A DNA stretch of 64,000 nucleotides from AP-15 sp963790875 (GTDB lineage Bacteria > Pseudomonadota > Alphaproteobacteria > ATCC43930 > CGMCC-115725): NCBI GenBank assembly GCA_963790875.1, contig CAWBQT010000008.1, positions 868,001 through 932,000 of the forward strand. Direction: 5' to 3'. This document shows, one piece after another, positions 36,277 to 45,532 of this stretch. Every line of letters starts with the position of its first letter. Positions within the stretch are counted from its first letter, which is position 1. The translations under genes and the position numbers were made by a program. A model generated the notes under the pieces. The model made no database searches. It was given only the letters and a program-made list of their open reading frames with translations, and was not told the origin of the DNA.

Positions 36277-37089
36277 TCAGCCGGGAAGTTGCCAGCCCAC
36301 CCAGTTGCAGAGCGCTTCGCCCATCACGAGCTCGAGATCGCGGCCCTTAAGCCAGGGAAGTTCCTCGCTGAACACCGTCACGCATTGCCGCCAGGAACAG
36401 GGCATCCGGGTGATGTCGGTGCCCCAGAATATCCGCTCGGGGCCGAACGCATCGAAGCAGCGGTGCAGGTGCGCGTGGAAGCTGCGAAACGGATAGGCGT
36501 CCTCGGCGTAGCCGATCTGACCGGTCGCCTTCACGGCGATGTTGGGATATTTCGCGAGCGCCAGCAGCTCGGGCTGGAAGCGATAGGCCGATGCACCGTG
36601 GCTCCCTGGCGGCACGGCCATATGATCGACGATCAGTCTGAGCCCGGGATGGCGCTCGGCGATCTGGCCGACGGTCGGCAGGAACAAGGCGGCGGCGAGC
36701 GCGACCGGCACGCCGGCTTGCTCGGCCGCGGGCCATAACCAGTCAAGGGTCCCGTCGGTCATCCACTTCCGTTTGTGCCGCTCGTTGAAATAGAAGCGCA
36801 AGCCGAGCATGCCCGGCCGTTCTCTCCAATGCGCGACGAGGTCGCGGCCCTTCGGGTCGTCGAGATAGAACCACCCCATGATCGCGAAGCGGTCGGGGTA
36901 TTTTTGCACCGCCTCGACGGCCAATTCGTTTGAGTCGGGATCCCACAGCACCGGGTGAATCAGCGCCCGGTCGACACCGCCGTGATCCATGGCGGCGATC
37001 GCTTGCTCGGCCGAGTAGGGCTCCTGACGATGTGGCGGTGAGGGCGTACCCTTTTCCCAGAGATGAATTTGGCCATCGACGATCAGCAT
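36277..37089 (-). CDS. Amidohydrolase family protein (COG3618 type)
   Basis: A 270-residue TIM-barrel metal-dependent hydrolase of the amidohydrolase_2/lactonase group. It starts MLIVDGQIHLWEKG (the first metal-ligand strand, with one His where two are common), with ALIHPVLWDPDSNELA, GMLGLRFYF, LRLIVDHMAVPPG and RIFWGTDITRMP (late Asp ligand). The substrate is unknown; relatives open lactones or decarboxylate aromatics. GGAAAGG lies upstream of the ATG. Probably cotranscribed with the RibD-like gene. Confidence 0.87.
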   Translation of the reverse strand: MLIVDGQIHLWEKGTPSPPHRQEPYSAEQAIAAMDHGGVDRALIHPVLWDPDSNELAVEAVQKYPDRFAIMGWFYLDDPKGRDLVAHWRERPGMLGLRFYFNERHKRKWMTDGTLDWLWPAAEQAGVPVALAAALFLPTVGQIAERHPGLRLIVDHMAVPPGSHGASAYRFQPELLALAKYPNIAVKATGQIGYAEDAYPFRSFHAHLHRCFDAFGPERIFWGTDITRMPCSWRQCVTVFSEELPWLKGRDLELVMGEALCNWVGWQLPG

Positions 37090-37220
37090 CCAGCCTTTCC
37101 TTCCGATTTCGAAGAGCTGCGCCAGAATATGCTAATCGGTCTCTTTGCGTCCTATCGCTTGGCGCGTGGCCCCTGCCCCACTCGGATCGAGAGGCTGCTC
37201 GGCGCGAAATCAGAGAGATG

Positions 37221-37284
37221 GTGTCCGATTCGTTCCGGCGAAACGAAACATGATCCACTCCCGGTGATACAGGACGTTATCACA
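37221..37284 (+). repeat. Dispersed intergenic repeat, copy A
   Basis: GTGTCCGATTCGTTCC, then AAACGAAACATGATC, then GGACGTTATCA. The same ordered blocks, with few differences, recur at 46981-47048. The first part contains TTCGTT facing AACGAA, a short inverted repeat. The family is not recognised. Confidence 0.6.
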
Positions 37285-37341
37285 TATACGCGCCTCTATG
37301 CCCGCCGCTGAATCGCCGGCGCGGAAAAAAATCTCGGCCTG

Positions 37342-37473
37342 CTATTCAGCAGCCGGCTGACGCGAGCCCTGCGCCATACCAGCAGGCGGCCACAGCGCCA
37401 TACCCGCCCCGATCGCCAGAGCTAGCGCCGCGGACCCGGCCAGTGGCAGAACTAGCTACAGCTTGGTGCGCAT
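37342..37473 (-). other. Short signal-peptide-like frame with an in-frame TAG
   Basis: Starting at the ATG at 37473 the text is MRTKL, TAG, LVLPLAGSAALALAIGAG and then MALWPPAGMAQGSRQPAAE, stop. Without the amber codon it would be a normal basic-hydrophobic-Ala export signal of 43 codons. It follows the haloperoxidase-like gene on the same strand. It may be a gene relic, a point error, or chance. Confidence 0.25.
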
Positions 37474-37595
37474 ACTATGTCACCCGGAGCTCGGGGCGGG
37501 TCCGGGTTCGCACGTCAGCAGCATGCGGCCGCCGGGGACGTCCGAAATCGAGTTTCGGGCCGGCGCGGCGGAACGCCGGCCCGAGGTCCACGTGG

Positions 37596-39245
37596 TCAGA
37601 AATTCTTGAAGTGCTGCGTCGTCACGCCATCCAACAGCGTGATCGCGATGTCGAAATTTTCCTCGTAGGAGTACATTTGATCGAGCAGGAACCGGATCGC
37701 CACCTGTTCACCCAGCAACATCGAGTAGTCGGTATCGCTGCGCCAGTGGATGCCGGCATGGATGCCGTGGCCGAACGAGATGTTATGCGCCAGCTTGTGC
37801 AGCTCGCCGTTGACGGTGAGCGGCCCCGGGCCGTTATAGGGGCGCAGCGACAGGCCGTCATTGGATGGCGTGACCGCGTAAGGGAAAGGGGCGCTTCCGT
37901 CATAGAAGAATTTCAGCGCGGTGATGCAGGCGCCGGCGACGGTGCCGTGTCCGGTCGGATAGGCCGGATGGGTCGGGGAGCCCTCCGGGAAGGCCTGCGA
38001 CAGGAGATAGCTGCCATGACGGGCAAAGCTCGTCTGCAGCGCCTGCGAATTTAGCAGGATGTCGAAATTGGCGAGCTTCGCCGCATCCGACGGAGCGAGT
38101 TGGTTCGTCTTCAGCAAATGAGCGACGCCGCCGCCCGCTTCCGGCCGATGGCGCAGATGCACAAGCCATTTCTGGTACCAGACGGCATTGATCGCAGCGC
38201 GCGCGACGGCGCCCAACGTCGCTGCGATGTCCGGCCCGCCGAAGGTGCCGAAAGGCTGTTCGTTCGCGAGGTTCATATAGGGGTTGCCGGGGTTTGTGGG
38301 CAGACCGACCGTTTTCGCAACCAGATAAGCGATGAGGTAGGACTGGTAGAGCTCGTCCACCTCGGTATATGCCGCAGTATCCCGGCCGCAGCGCATGTAG
38401 CGGTGGGTGGGGTCGAACACGGCGATCTCGGTGGGCGCCGCGCCGTTCTGGATCCGGAACCATTCCTGTTGCGTGATCATGAAATCCTGGCCCGGAGCAT
38501 AGGTCATGATCAGCTGGCTGATCGCCAGGCGGCCGAGAGCCGTCGGGATCAGGCAGAACTGCGACAGATAGGGGCCGACTGTCTCGCCGGGGAAATAGGA
38601 GGGTGTGGCGTTGAAGCCTCCGCGGAACAGAAGCCTCGGCGTCACCTTCCCGTGCGCGTCAAGCGGACCGGCATATTGCCCGGGGTTCGCCGTAGCGAGA
38701 TCGCTCAATTCGGCAGCGGCGGCCTGCGCCGTCGGGTCGGTCGCATATTCCTCGAACGGCACGTCGCGCAACAGTGACGCCCAATAGAGTTCGACCAATT
38801 CGATCGCGTAGGCGACGGAACCGAGCGCCGGCGCCGGCGGTACGGTCGGCGCGCCGAAACCTTGCGAATCCTTGCCCACCAGCTGCCCCGCCAGGGCCCC
38901 GCGCGGGCCGTTGAGCTTCGCGGTGCCGCCACGGACGATGTGGGGGTTGGAAAAATCCCCGATCGTGCCGCCAGCTGCTAGGCCGCAGGCCTGCAGGAAG
39001 GCGGTGTAGGTCGGCGGATCGACCAGGCCGGGCGCCTCCTGCTTCAGCGCCTTCGAGTAGGTGCCGAGCCCGTCCGTGAAATTCGTCAGATCGTTATTCG
39101 AAGGATGAGCGACGCTGCCGGTCTTCACCGCCTCGGCGGTCGCCGTCCCGAAGCGCAGCGTGAAGGCCGAGATGCCCTGGGGATCCGTGACCCCGGACGG
39201 CAGGCAGCCCGCAGCAGGCTGTGGCAGGTTGTTGAGATTGGACAC
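37596..39245 (-). CDS. Vanadium-dependent haloperoxidase homologue (PAP2 superfamily)
   Basis: A 549-residue protein of the bromoperoxidase-like branch of the PAP2/vanadium haloperoxidase superfamily. The three anion-pocket motifs are WYQKWLVHLRHRP (Lys, Arg), HPAYPTGHGTVAGACITALKFF (usual PSGH, here PTGH) and LAHNISFGHGIHAGIHWRSD (His and Asp kept, but the usual Arg of GR is His). Such enzymes oxidise halides with H2O2 or act as phosphatases; the altered pocket makes halogenation uncertain. No signal peptide. GTG start with AAAGGAGAT upstream; a longer ATG frame to 39395 lacks that. Confidence 0.85.
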   Translation of the reverse strand: MSNLNNLPQPAAGCLPSGVTDPQGISAFTLRFGTATAEAVKTGSVAHPSNNDLTNFTDGLGTYSKALKQEAPGLVDPPTYTAFLQACGLAAGGTIGDFSNPHIVRGGTAKLNGPRGALAGQLVGKDSQGFGAPTVPPAPALGSVAYAIELVELYWASLLRDVPFEEYATDPTAQAAAAELSDLATANPGQYAGPLDAHGKVTPRLLFRGGFNATPSYFPGETVGPYLSQFCLIPTALGRLAISQLIMTYAPGQDFMITQQEWFRIQNGAAPTEIAVFDPTHRYMRCGRDTAAYTEVDELYQSYLIAYLVAKTVGLPTNPGNPYMNLANEQPFGTFGGPDIAATLGAVARAAINAVWYQKWLVHLRHRPEAGGGVAHLLKTNQLAPSDAAKLANFDILLNSQALQTSFARHGSYLLSQAFPEGSPTHPAYPTGHGTVAGACITALKFFYDGSAPFPYAVTPSNDGLSLRPYNGPGPLTVNGELHKLAHNISFGHGIHAGIHWRSDTDYSMLLGEQVAIRFLLDQMYSYEENFDIAITLLDGVTTQHFKNF

Positions 39246-39616
39246 CGCAGATCTCCTTTCCAAAGGCCCGCCTCTGTCGGTTTTCGACAATGCCGGCAGA
39301 GTACGGGCCGAGGATAGGCGGGACCGCGAAACGGCTATGTAAGCTCGGTCACAGCACGCTATGTTTTTTATTTGAAGGCAGCGACGGCGCGGCATCTACC
39401 GCTACAACGAGTTCAACGGATTCGGCATCCCGATCGAGGAGACCGACGCACGCCCCCCCTGTGTCCGGTTATTCTTGATAACAGATGGCCAAAACGCACA
39501 GCTTCGTGGTCACTGGGCCTATCGCGAGGTCAGCCGGGCCGGTATTGACCGAATACGCAAATCATCTCATCTCCGTGTTCTCGGAAAGTTCGGCCTTAGC
39601 GTTGTTTAGATAACAA
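39246..39616. other. Decayed intergenic stretch between haloperoxidase homologue and Tn3 relic
   Basis: About 370 bases. Around 39385-39450 one plus-strand frame reads like part of a protein (RGIYRYNEFNGFGIPIEETD) but has no start or recognisable family. TTATTCTTGATAACAGAT at 39469-39486 recurs inverted at 46180-46197. No intact gene. Confidence 0.4.
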
Positions 39617-39993
39617 CCAACGCTATGGCCTCAAGTCGCCCTCGTCGTCCGAGGTCGCCAGCATGATCGAGGGCGTGCTGCGTCACTACACCGAGATGGA
39701 GGTGGACCGGCAATACGTGGACAGCCACTGCCAAAGCGTCGTGGCGTTCGCGTTCACGAAGCTCTTGGGCTTCCAGCTCCTGCCACGACTGAAGGCGATC
39801 CACGCCCAGCGCCTGTACCGGCCCGAGGCCGGCAAGCCGGACGCTTACCCCAACCTCACTCGCGCGGCCCGCGTGGAGGGGGCGGCTGACCGCGCGAGAC
39901 CTGCACGCGCTCACGCCGCTGTTCTGGGGGCACGTGAACCCCTACGGACGCTTCGAGCTGGACATGGACACCCGCATCGCCGCCCTTGGCTGA
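39617..39993 (+). mobile_element. Tn3-family transposase relic with internal deletion
   Basis: A piece of the catalytic part reads SEVASMIEGVLRHYTEM, then VDRQYVDSHCQSVVAFAFT (a catalytic-region Asp), then LGFQLLPRLKAIHAQRLYRP and DAYPNL. It then jumps, out of frame, to what looks like the C-terminal end: LTARDLHALTPLFWGHVNPY, GRFELDMDTRIAALG, stop. The rest of this protein of about 1000 residues is gone. It cannot be active. With the relic at 44.6 kb it brackets the peptidase, PAP2 and cyclase genes. Confidence 0.8.
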
Positions 39994-40172
39994 CCCGAAG
40001 CGGCGGCTGGTGACATGACTGTTGGGTCAAGACCCTTCTCGCTTGTTTTCCGTGCCGAGCCCGGCAAGGAAGACGTGCTCCTCGAGATTGCTTCGGCTTA
40101 CGAAGGCGCCTCCAAGCGCCGCATCCCGCCACCCGCGTTCGGCCCGCTGCAGACTGGGTATGCAGGGGTCAG

Positions 40173-41248
40173 TTAAGGAAACCCGCCGTACCGGACCCGC
40201 ACCGCCGTGTCGCTTTTCCGCTTGGTCATCGAGATGTACGCAGTCCGGTTGGGATTTTGCAGCACATCGAACATGCGGATCAGGCGCTCGCCTTCCAGCT
40301 CTTGCGGCATCCCGGTCAACAGCGAGGCAATATTGACACTATCGCCCTCGACCGCCACGCAAAAGTCGAATTCGGTCTTGTGGTAGTCGGGTAAATTGTA
40401 AAGCGTCGGCGGTGACTGACCCGGGATAGCCGGACGTTCGACGATCCACTCGGCCGTCGCACCGGCAATCTCCGGCATGGCCGTCGTCTCGTCTGGCAGA
40501 TTGACCGGCGGCGCGGTTATTTCTACCGGCATAGCGGTCGGCGGGCGCGTACTTAGGTTCACCATAACACACACCACCGTGGTGGGGTCTGTAGCGGTCA
40601 GGACGGCCGACACCTGATTGCCCGGCGCGACCGTGAAGGGGGATGGGAGCGGCACCGGCGGTGTGTTGTTGATCCCGCGCTGACGCGCCCACCATTGTGT
40701 CCAGGCCTGCACAGTCGTAGCGCCGTTTGCCAGGGTTGAGCTGGTGCCGATCTGCGGCAGCGATGAGTCGAAGTAAAACCGCTGTCCGTCGAGGCCGATC
40801 CAGTTGGCGCAGACGTAAGGGATGCCTCCGGGTCCTTGGAAAGGTTGCGGCGGCAGCGTGAGATTGGCTGGAATCGTCCAGACACCCCAAATCTGCAGAA
40901 AGTGCTTGCCCTGGTTCGCGGTGATATAGGCCCCCGCCCAGTTCGGACTGGTCTCAAACCGCGTTTCTGCTATCAACCGCTCCGCGCGGCGTCTGACTTG
41001 CGGCCGATAATCGGTCGCCTCCACTAAGCGCTCGTCGACGCGAAATTGTTGCAGCCTCAGGGGCGCTCCGAAGCTGCGGTCCCAGACTGGCGAAGCAGTG
41101 GTTGGTCCGGGCGTGGCGGAAGGCCGACCTCGCGCAACTCTGCCTCGCTCGCAGCGGTGGGGTCGAACAGCCCGGCCGGAGCCGGAAACCCGTGGAAGCG
41201 CTTTTTCAGCTCCTCGATGACAATCGGTGGGACAATAGCGGCGCTCAT
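40173..41248 (-). pseudogene. G1-family (eqolisin) glutamic peptidase, frameshifted
   Basis: A peptidase G1 homologue of about 358 residues. The first frame begins with an ATGA overlapping the upstream stop: MSAAIVPPIVIEELKKRFHG...SEAELREVGLPPRPDQP. At about 41087 one base is missing (CGCCAGTCTGG); restoring it joins RQ-VWDRSFGAPLRLQQFRV to the long second frame. That frame has SPNWAGAYI, CANWIGLDGQ, SSLPQIGTSS (catalytic Gln), VQAWTQWW and ATAEWIVERP (catalytic Glu). G1 peptidases are acid-acting; fungal ones are secreted, but no signal peptide is seen here. Translationally coupled to the PAP2-type gene. Confidence 0.83.
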
Positions 41249-42207
41249 TGCCATTCCGCCTTTGGCCATTCCGCCTTTGCGGCGGTCACGGCCTGCAGAT
41301 AGTTCGTCTGGCTTTTATCCTGAAGCAAGTAATAGATACAGTAGGCATACGCCTTGCCGGCCGCCGAGTCGCTCGGATAGTGGAGTCCGGCGATTTCGCG
41401 ATTGCGGGCGATGCAGTCGGCAAGCGTCCACAGATCGTCGGCCATGTTCTGTTGATCTTGATTCGGCAACCCGCTCAGAACATCGCCCATGCACAGAGCC
41501 ATCAGATGCGCCTGGGTCGAGTGCCCGCTCGGGAACGACGCATGCCCGGGCACGGCAATCGGCGGCAGCAATGCCGGGCAAAGTTGCGACGGCCGCGGTC
41601 TCTTGTATTGACCTTTCCAATACATTGAGACAAAGAGCGCGACGAGACTCGCGATGTTTAGCACTCTCGTCGTGTGCGGATAACCGCTCGGCCGCGCCGT
41701 CATCATGTTCAAGAAATAGCTGATAAATTCGTTCGCCTGAGACAGGATTTCGCCTAGGGCATCGGCGCGCTCGTCCGAGGCGGCGGTCACCAGCTGGTCT
41801 ATTTCACTCGTCACTTGTGCGCCCGCATTGGTTGTACCCCAACCGCCGGCTGGCAGCGGCAAGGTCGGGACCCAGCCCGGCCAGAACCAGCTAGCGGCGA
41901 CGGCGGCGGGCGCGCCTGCCGGGGCCTTGCTTGGATCGATCGCATTCCAGCCAGTTGCGACAAAATCGTTCAGCGCCAGCCATGCGTACCAATCGGCGGA
42001 CCAGTTCCAGTCGAGAAAATGCTGTTGGTTGTTCCTCACCTGGCCAATCGTATTCCCTAGTTTTGCATTAGGACCGGTGTCGAATTCGGTGACCAACGGT
42101 AGGTTTATCCGGTCCGCAAAGAACCAACCCCCGGCTACACTGGAAACGTTCCCAGAGTTTCCGGCATTGCCTTCATTCCCCTCGTTTCCTTCAAAACTAG
42201 CGCCCAT
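41245..42207 (-). CDS. PAP2/vanadium-haloperoxidase-like phosphatase
   Basis: A 320-residue PAP2-superfamily enzyme. The three motifs are complete: YWKGQYKRPRPSQLCP (Lys, Arg-Pro), FPSGHSTQAHLMALCMGD (Ser-Gly-His) and IARNREIAGLHYPSDSAAGK (Arg, His, Asp). It could be a phosphatase or haloperoxidase. The N-terminus carries a short Gly-Asn-Glu repeat (GNEGNEGNAGNSGN) and no signal peptide. The ATG at 42207 follows GAGAAACAGG. The stop overlaps the start of the G1 peptidase gene by four bases, so the products are made together. Confidence 0.86.
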   Translation of the reverse strand: MGASFEGNEGNEGNAGNSGNVSSVAGGWFFADRINLPLVTEFDTGPNAKLGNTIGQVRNNQQHFLDWNWSADWYAWLALNDFVATGWNAIDPSKAPAGAPAAVAASWFWPGWVPTLPLPAGGWGTTNAGAQVTSEIDQLVTAASDERADALGEILSQANEFISYFLNMMTARPSGYPHTTRVLNIASLVALFVSMYWKGQYKRPRPSQLCPALLPPIAVPGHASFPSGHSTQAHLMALCMGDVLSGLPNQDQQNMADDLWTLADCIARNREIAGLHYPSDSAAGKAYAYCIYYLLQDKSQTNYLQAVTAAKAEWPKAEWQ

Positions 42208-42255
42208 CCTGTTTCTCCCGTGAGTGATTAGATTGTAGTGCGGGAAAAGCCACAC

Positions 42256-44073
42256 TCACTCAGGCAGTCCCGCTAGCTTTAGTCGGTCTGCGAATTCGTC
42301 GCGGACAGCGCCGGGCAAGGGTGTCCGCGCGCGGAATGCTGTTAGCCGGAAGGTTGGAACGAGCTGCAGGAATCGTCGTCCGATCTGCCGCGCCTCGTCC
42401 AACTCATCGAGCGCAACCAGGCTGGCAATCAGGCACCGCTGATTGGAGTAGTTCGCGGCGTTGTGGGCGTCCGACATACGCGCCCATGCCACTGCCTCCT
42501 TATGACGACCGTTCAGGTAATAGGCCTGCGACAGAAAATGCTCGAACCAAAGGCGTCCGGGCCCAACGGCGAGAGGCGCACGGCTCTTTCGGCCCGCGTC
42601 ACTGCAGTTGGGTAGTCTCCCAGGTATCCGCAGGTCAAACTGCTGTAACCCCAGGCCAATGCGCAGCTCGGACCCACAGCCATCGCCCTATCCAGATAAT
42701 CATTAGCAACATTGTAGTCTTTCAGTAGGTAAGACTGGATATGGCCGTAGATCGCGAGCGCGACCGCGTCGTTGCGGTCTCGCTCAATAGCCAGCCGCGC
42801 GTTGGATGCCGCCATCTTTCTGTCTGCGAGGTCGTCCTCCGACCACCCCTGAGCAATCCATCTGAGATGCAGCGATGCCAATCGTGAATAAGCAGGCGCA
42901 TAGCCGGGATCGACTTCAATGGCCTGCATTAACAGCTCCCGGGCCTGTTCGAGCGCTGACCGATCCATCCTGCTCAGTTGATCAAAAGCCTGCAAGGTCA
43001 GGTCGTAGGCGGTCATGCTGACTGGATGCTTGCGCAGCGCACGGGTAAGCTCGCGTTCACGCAGGTGCGGGGCGACCGCTGTCGCGACGCGTATGGCAAT
43101 GCGGTCCTGCAGGTCGAATAAATCCGTGATCTCACCGTCGAAGCGGTCGGCCCAAATCACCTGACCCGATTGCGCCTCGCTCAATTCGACGGCGATCCGC
43201 AGTATCGTGCCGGACCGGCGCACACTGCCGTGCACGACGTATTGCACATCGAGATCGTAGCCCACCCGGCGCAGGTCGAGCGGTGCCCCGGCAAAGGTCT
43301 GGGTCGAGCTGCGAGCGATGACGACCAGATCCTGCAAGCCGCCCAACTCCCTGATGATGTCGTCGACCATACCCTCGGCGAAATAGGCGTCTGACTGGTC
43401 CTTCTGCAATGTACGGAACGGGAGGACCGCCAGCGACGGGCGATATTCGACAGCGGTCTCGGCCGGGCCGGTATCGGGTAGGGCCGAGCGGGTGAGCCTC
43501 GGGAGAGCCGGCATGCCTGTCCACGCGCTGCAGGCCGCGGCGCAGATGGCGTAGACCGGGATCTGATCCTTGATGTTCTTGAGTCGTTGCTCCCCGAGAA
43601 ATTCGTAGCTGGCGCTGATAATTCGCCGCACCTGCTCGAAGACCACACCGGAGAGGCAGATGCCTCCAGCCTCTGCGATCTGTTCAAGACGTGCGGCGAT
43701 ATTAACCGCGGTACCGCCGGTGCGCCCCTTTTGCAGTACGAGCTCCCCCGAATTGAGGCCAATCCGGAAGCGGATCTGCTCGTCGGGCGGCAGGCCGGTG
43801 TTGCGCCTTGTGGCGTCCACCTGGACACGTAAGCTGCATTTCAGCGCCTCTACGGCGCTCGGGAACTCGGCCATCAGGCCGTCACCCGTAAAGCTGAAAA
43901 TGCGGCCGTGAGACCGCTCGATCTCGCGGCGAAAACGGCCGAGTTCGGTTCCGACCCGATGGTGCGTCTCCTCCTCGTTGCGCTCCATCAATGCGCTGTA
44001 GCCCGCTATATCGGCACCGAGAATCGCGGCCAAACGGCGTTCGAGATTTCGCCCGGAGCTTCGATTGGGCACT
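42256..44073 (-). pseudogene. Class III nucleotide cyclase with TolB-like and TPR regions, frameshifted
   Basis: A protein of about 605 residues. The N-terminal cyclase domain has LERRLAAILGADIAGYSALM and RIFSFTGDGLMAEFPS (the two metal-binding Asp), RFRIGLNSGELV and GTAVNIAARLEQ. A middle TolB-like part reads PSLAVLPFRTLQKDQSDAYF and the C-terminal part has TPR repeats. At about 42535 one T is missing from GCCTTTGGTTC; adding it joins DAF to WFEHFLSQAYYLNGRH and the last 78 residues. Such proteins are often signalling cyclases. GTG at 44073 is a tentative start. It lies 48 bases upstream of the PAP2-type gene, same strand. Confidence 0.8.
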
Positions 44074-44605
44074 GATAAGTGGTAATCCCCGAGCACCACT
44101 GCCACCCCTGATTGTGGGCGCCATTTATTAAAATGATATGGTGCGTCGGTTCTCCGAAGGACCGTCGTCGACAAACCCGCTGATCGGACCTCGTGAGCAG
44201 TAGCATGGACCGCGATCTCCGAGGGGACGTGCGATCCGCACACATGCGGATGTGCGGGATCATCGTTAAAATATCGCTACCCGACTGTGAACTACTTCAC
44301 ACCCCGGCGGAAATTCGCGCCGACCACCGTAAGGAATTCGCGGCGGCGATCCGCCCGACCGAGTTCGCTCCCGGCCGAGTCTTCGGGGGCGGCGCGATGG
44401 CGCCGATCGATTACTGCGTCGCGCTGGCCGAAGGGCGCGTCCTACCGCCTGCCAATCTCGACATCGCGGCCAGAAGTAACGAAACGCCCGGATTTCCCGC
44501 ATACGCGGACAAACCACGAACTCAGGCGGCCTTGCGAGCGGTATCGGGCGTAGCCCTGAGCGGGCGGAATCCGTCACGGCGTTCCGTGACCGGTCGCTCG
44601 GCGCT
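44074..44605. other. Intergenic stretch with one doubtful small frame
   Basis: About 530 bases between the cyclase and the transposase relic. A plus-strand frame at 44193-44615 (140 codons; inner text LLHTPAEIRADHRKEFAAAI, VFGGGAMAPIDYCVALAEGR) is the most protein-like, but it has no recognised family or ribosome binding site and may be a gene fragment. Confidence 0.3.
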
Positions 44606-44873
44606 TCAGATGTAGTCCCCGGTGAGGTTCACATGCTCCCAGCCGAGCGGGGAGAGGTCAGCGAGTAGCTCGTCCGGAACATCCTCGGTCTGACGCAGAG
44701 CGGCAACGGCGCGCTCGAGATACCGCGCGTTCCACAGGATGATTGCGGTGACAAGGAGGTTCAGGCCCGAAGCGCGGTGTTGCTGGTTCTCGTAGGTACG
44801 GTCGCGGATCTCGCCGAGGCGATGGATGAAGACAGCCCGCGCCAGGCTGTTGCGTGTTTCGCCCTTGTTGGCA
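44606..44873 (-). mobile_element. Tn3-family transposase, C-terminal relic
   Basis: The minus strand reads NKGETRNSLARAVFIHRLGE, IRDRTYENQQHRASGLNLLV, TAIILWNARYLERAVAALRQ and ends LADLSPLGWEHVNLTGDYI, stop: the classic end of a Tn3-family transposase. It is cut off at its upstream side exactly where the small inverted-repeat element begins. It is inactive. Confidence 0.85.
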
Positions 44874-45105
44874 TCAGTGCATTATTGGACCACAGATATC
44901 CGGCAGACCGCCAAAGCATTGCCAGATCATGACTTCCCGCCGTCTTGTCATTGAGTGACAGCGATCTGCGCCCCAACGGCTTGAGCGGAAATCTGTCGTA
45001 TGACCCGTCACTAAATCTACATCATCAGCCGTTTCGGATGTGACAGGTACAACATTCGTGGTTTGTGCCAGGATGTCGTGTTTCTGTGTCCCAATAATGC
45101 ACTGA
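44874..45105. repeat. MITE-like element, copy 1 (232 bp)
   Basis: The ends are inverted repeats: TCAGTGCATTATTGGACCAC at the left and, reversed, TCAGTGCATTATTGGGACAC at the right. It encodes nothing. The inside shares TGACCCGTCACTAAATCT (45001-45018) with the inverse strand of the copy at 48.8 kb, so the two are one family in opposite orientation. It interrupts the transposase relic. No clear target duplication was seen. Confidence 0.75.
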
Positions 45106-45323
45106 GGCCAGCATGATTGTCGGACGAGCGGACCGTCCGCTGGCACGCTCGATGACCCGAACAGGCGTCGCCCTGGCGACGCGGGCGGCGGTTTAGCACA
45201 ACCCGTTTTTTGCTCACCGGCGCGCATTCCAACCGCGGAATCCACCCGCACAGGCCTGTGCGCCGCGCCGCCAAGCAAAAAACGCTCTACATTATCAACT
45301 AGCAAGATCGCCGGGCAGTGGTG

Positions 45324-45416
45324 ATGAGCAACCGCTGCCAGCCTTGCACGTGCATCGCCCGCATCTATGGCGGCTCGAACGAGGTCATGAAGGAAGTCAT
45401 CACCCGCGCGCTGTAA
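45324..45416 (+). pseudogene. Acyl-CoA dehydrogenase, last residues only
   Basis: The frame ends ARIYGGSNEVMKEVITRAL, stop, which is the conserved C-terminal end of acyl-CoA dehydrogenases (usual RIYGGTNEIMKEIIAR). Nothing of the remaining 350 or so residues lies upstream, where MITE copy 1 and non-coding sequence stand. A remnant left by deletion or insertion. Confidence 0.65.
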
Positions 45417-45532
45417 CCAATTTCGACGTCATCCCCGCGAAAGTGGATTCCAGGGACGCGAACATGGCATGGACCCGGGGTATGCGAGGGCTGACGCTGT
45501 GGACCAGCTCCCCGTCCAACGCGCCGGTTCGG

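Larger units (their letters stand above)
37090..37595. other. Intergenic region at the edge of the accessory segment
   Basis: About 500 bases between the amidohydrolase start and the haloperoxidase-like stop. It contains a repeat shared with 46.98 kb and a signal-peptide-like short frame broken by a TAG; both are listed separately. No intact gene is supported. Confidence 0.5.

Noticed and set aside
44193..44615. A 140-codon plus-strand gene
   Set aside because: No family, weak start and location among relics; mentioned only as a doubtful frame.
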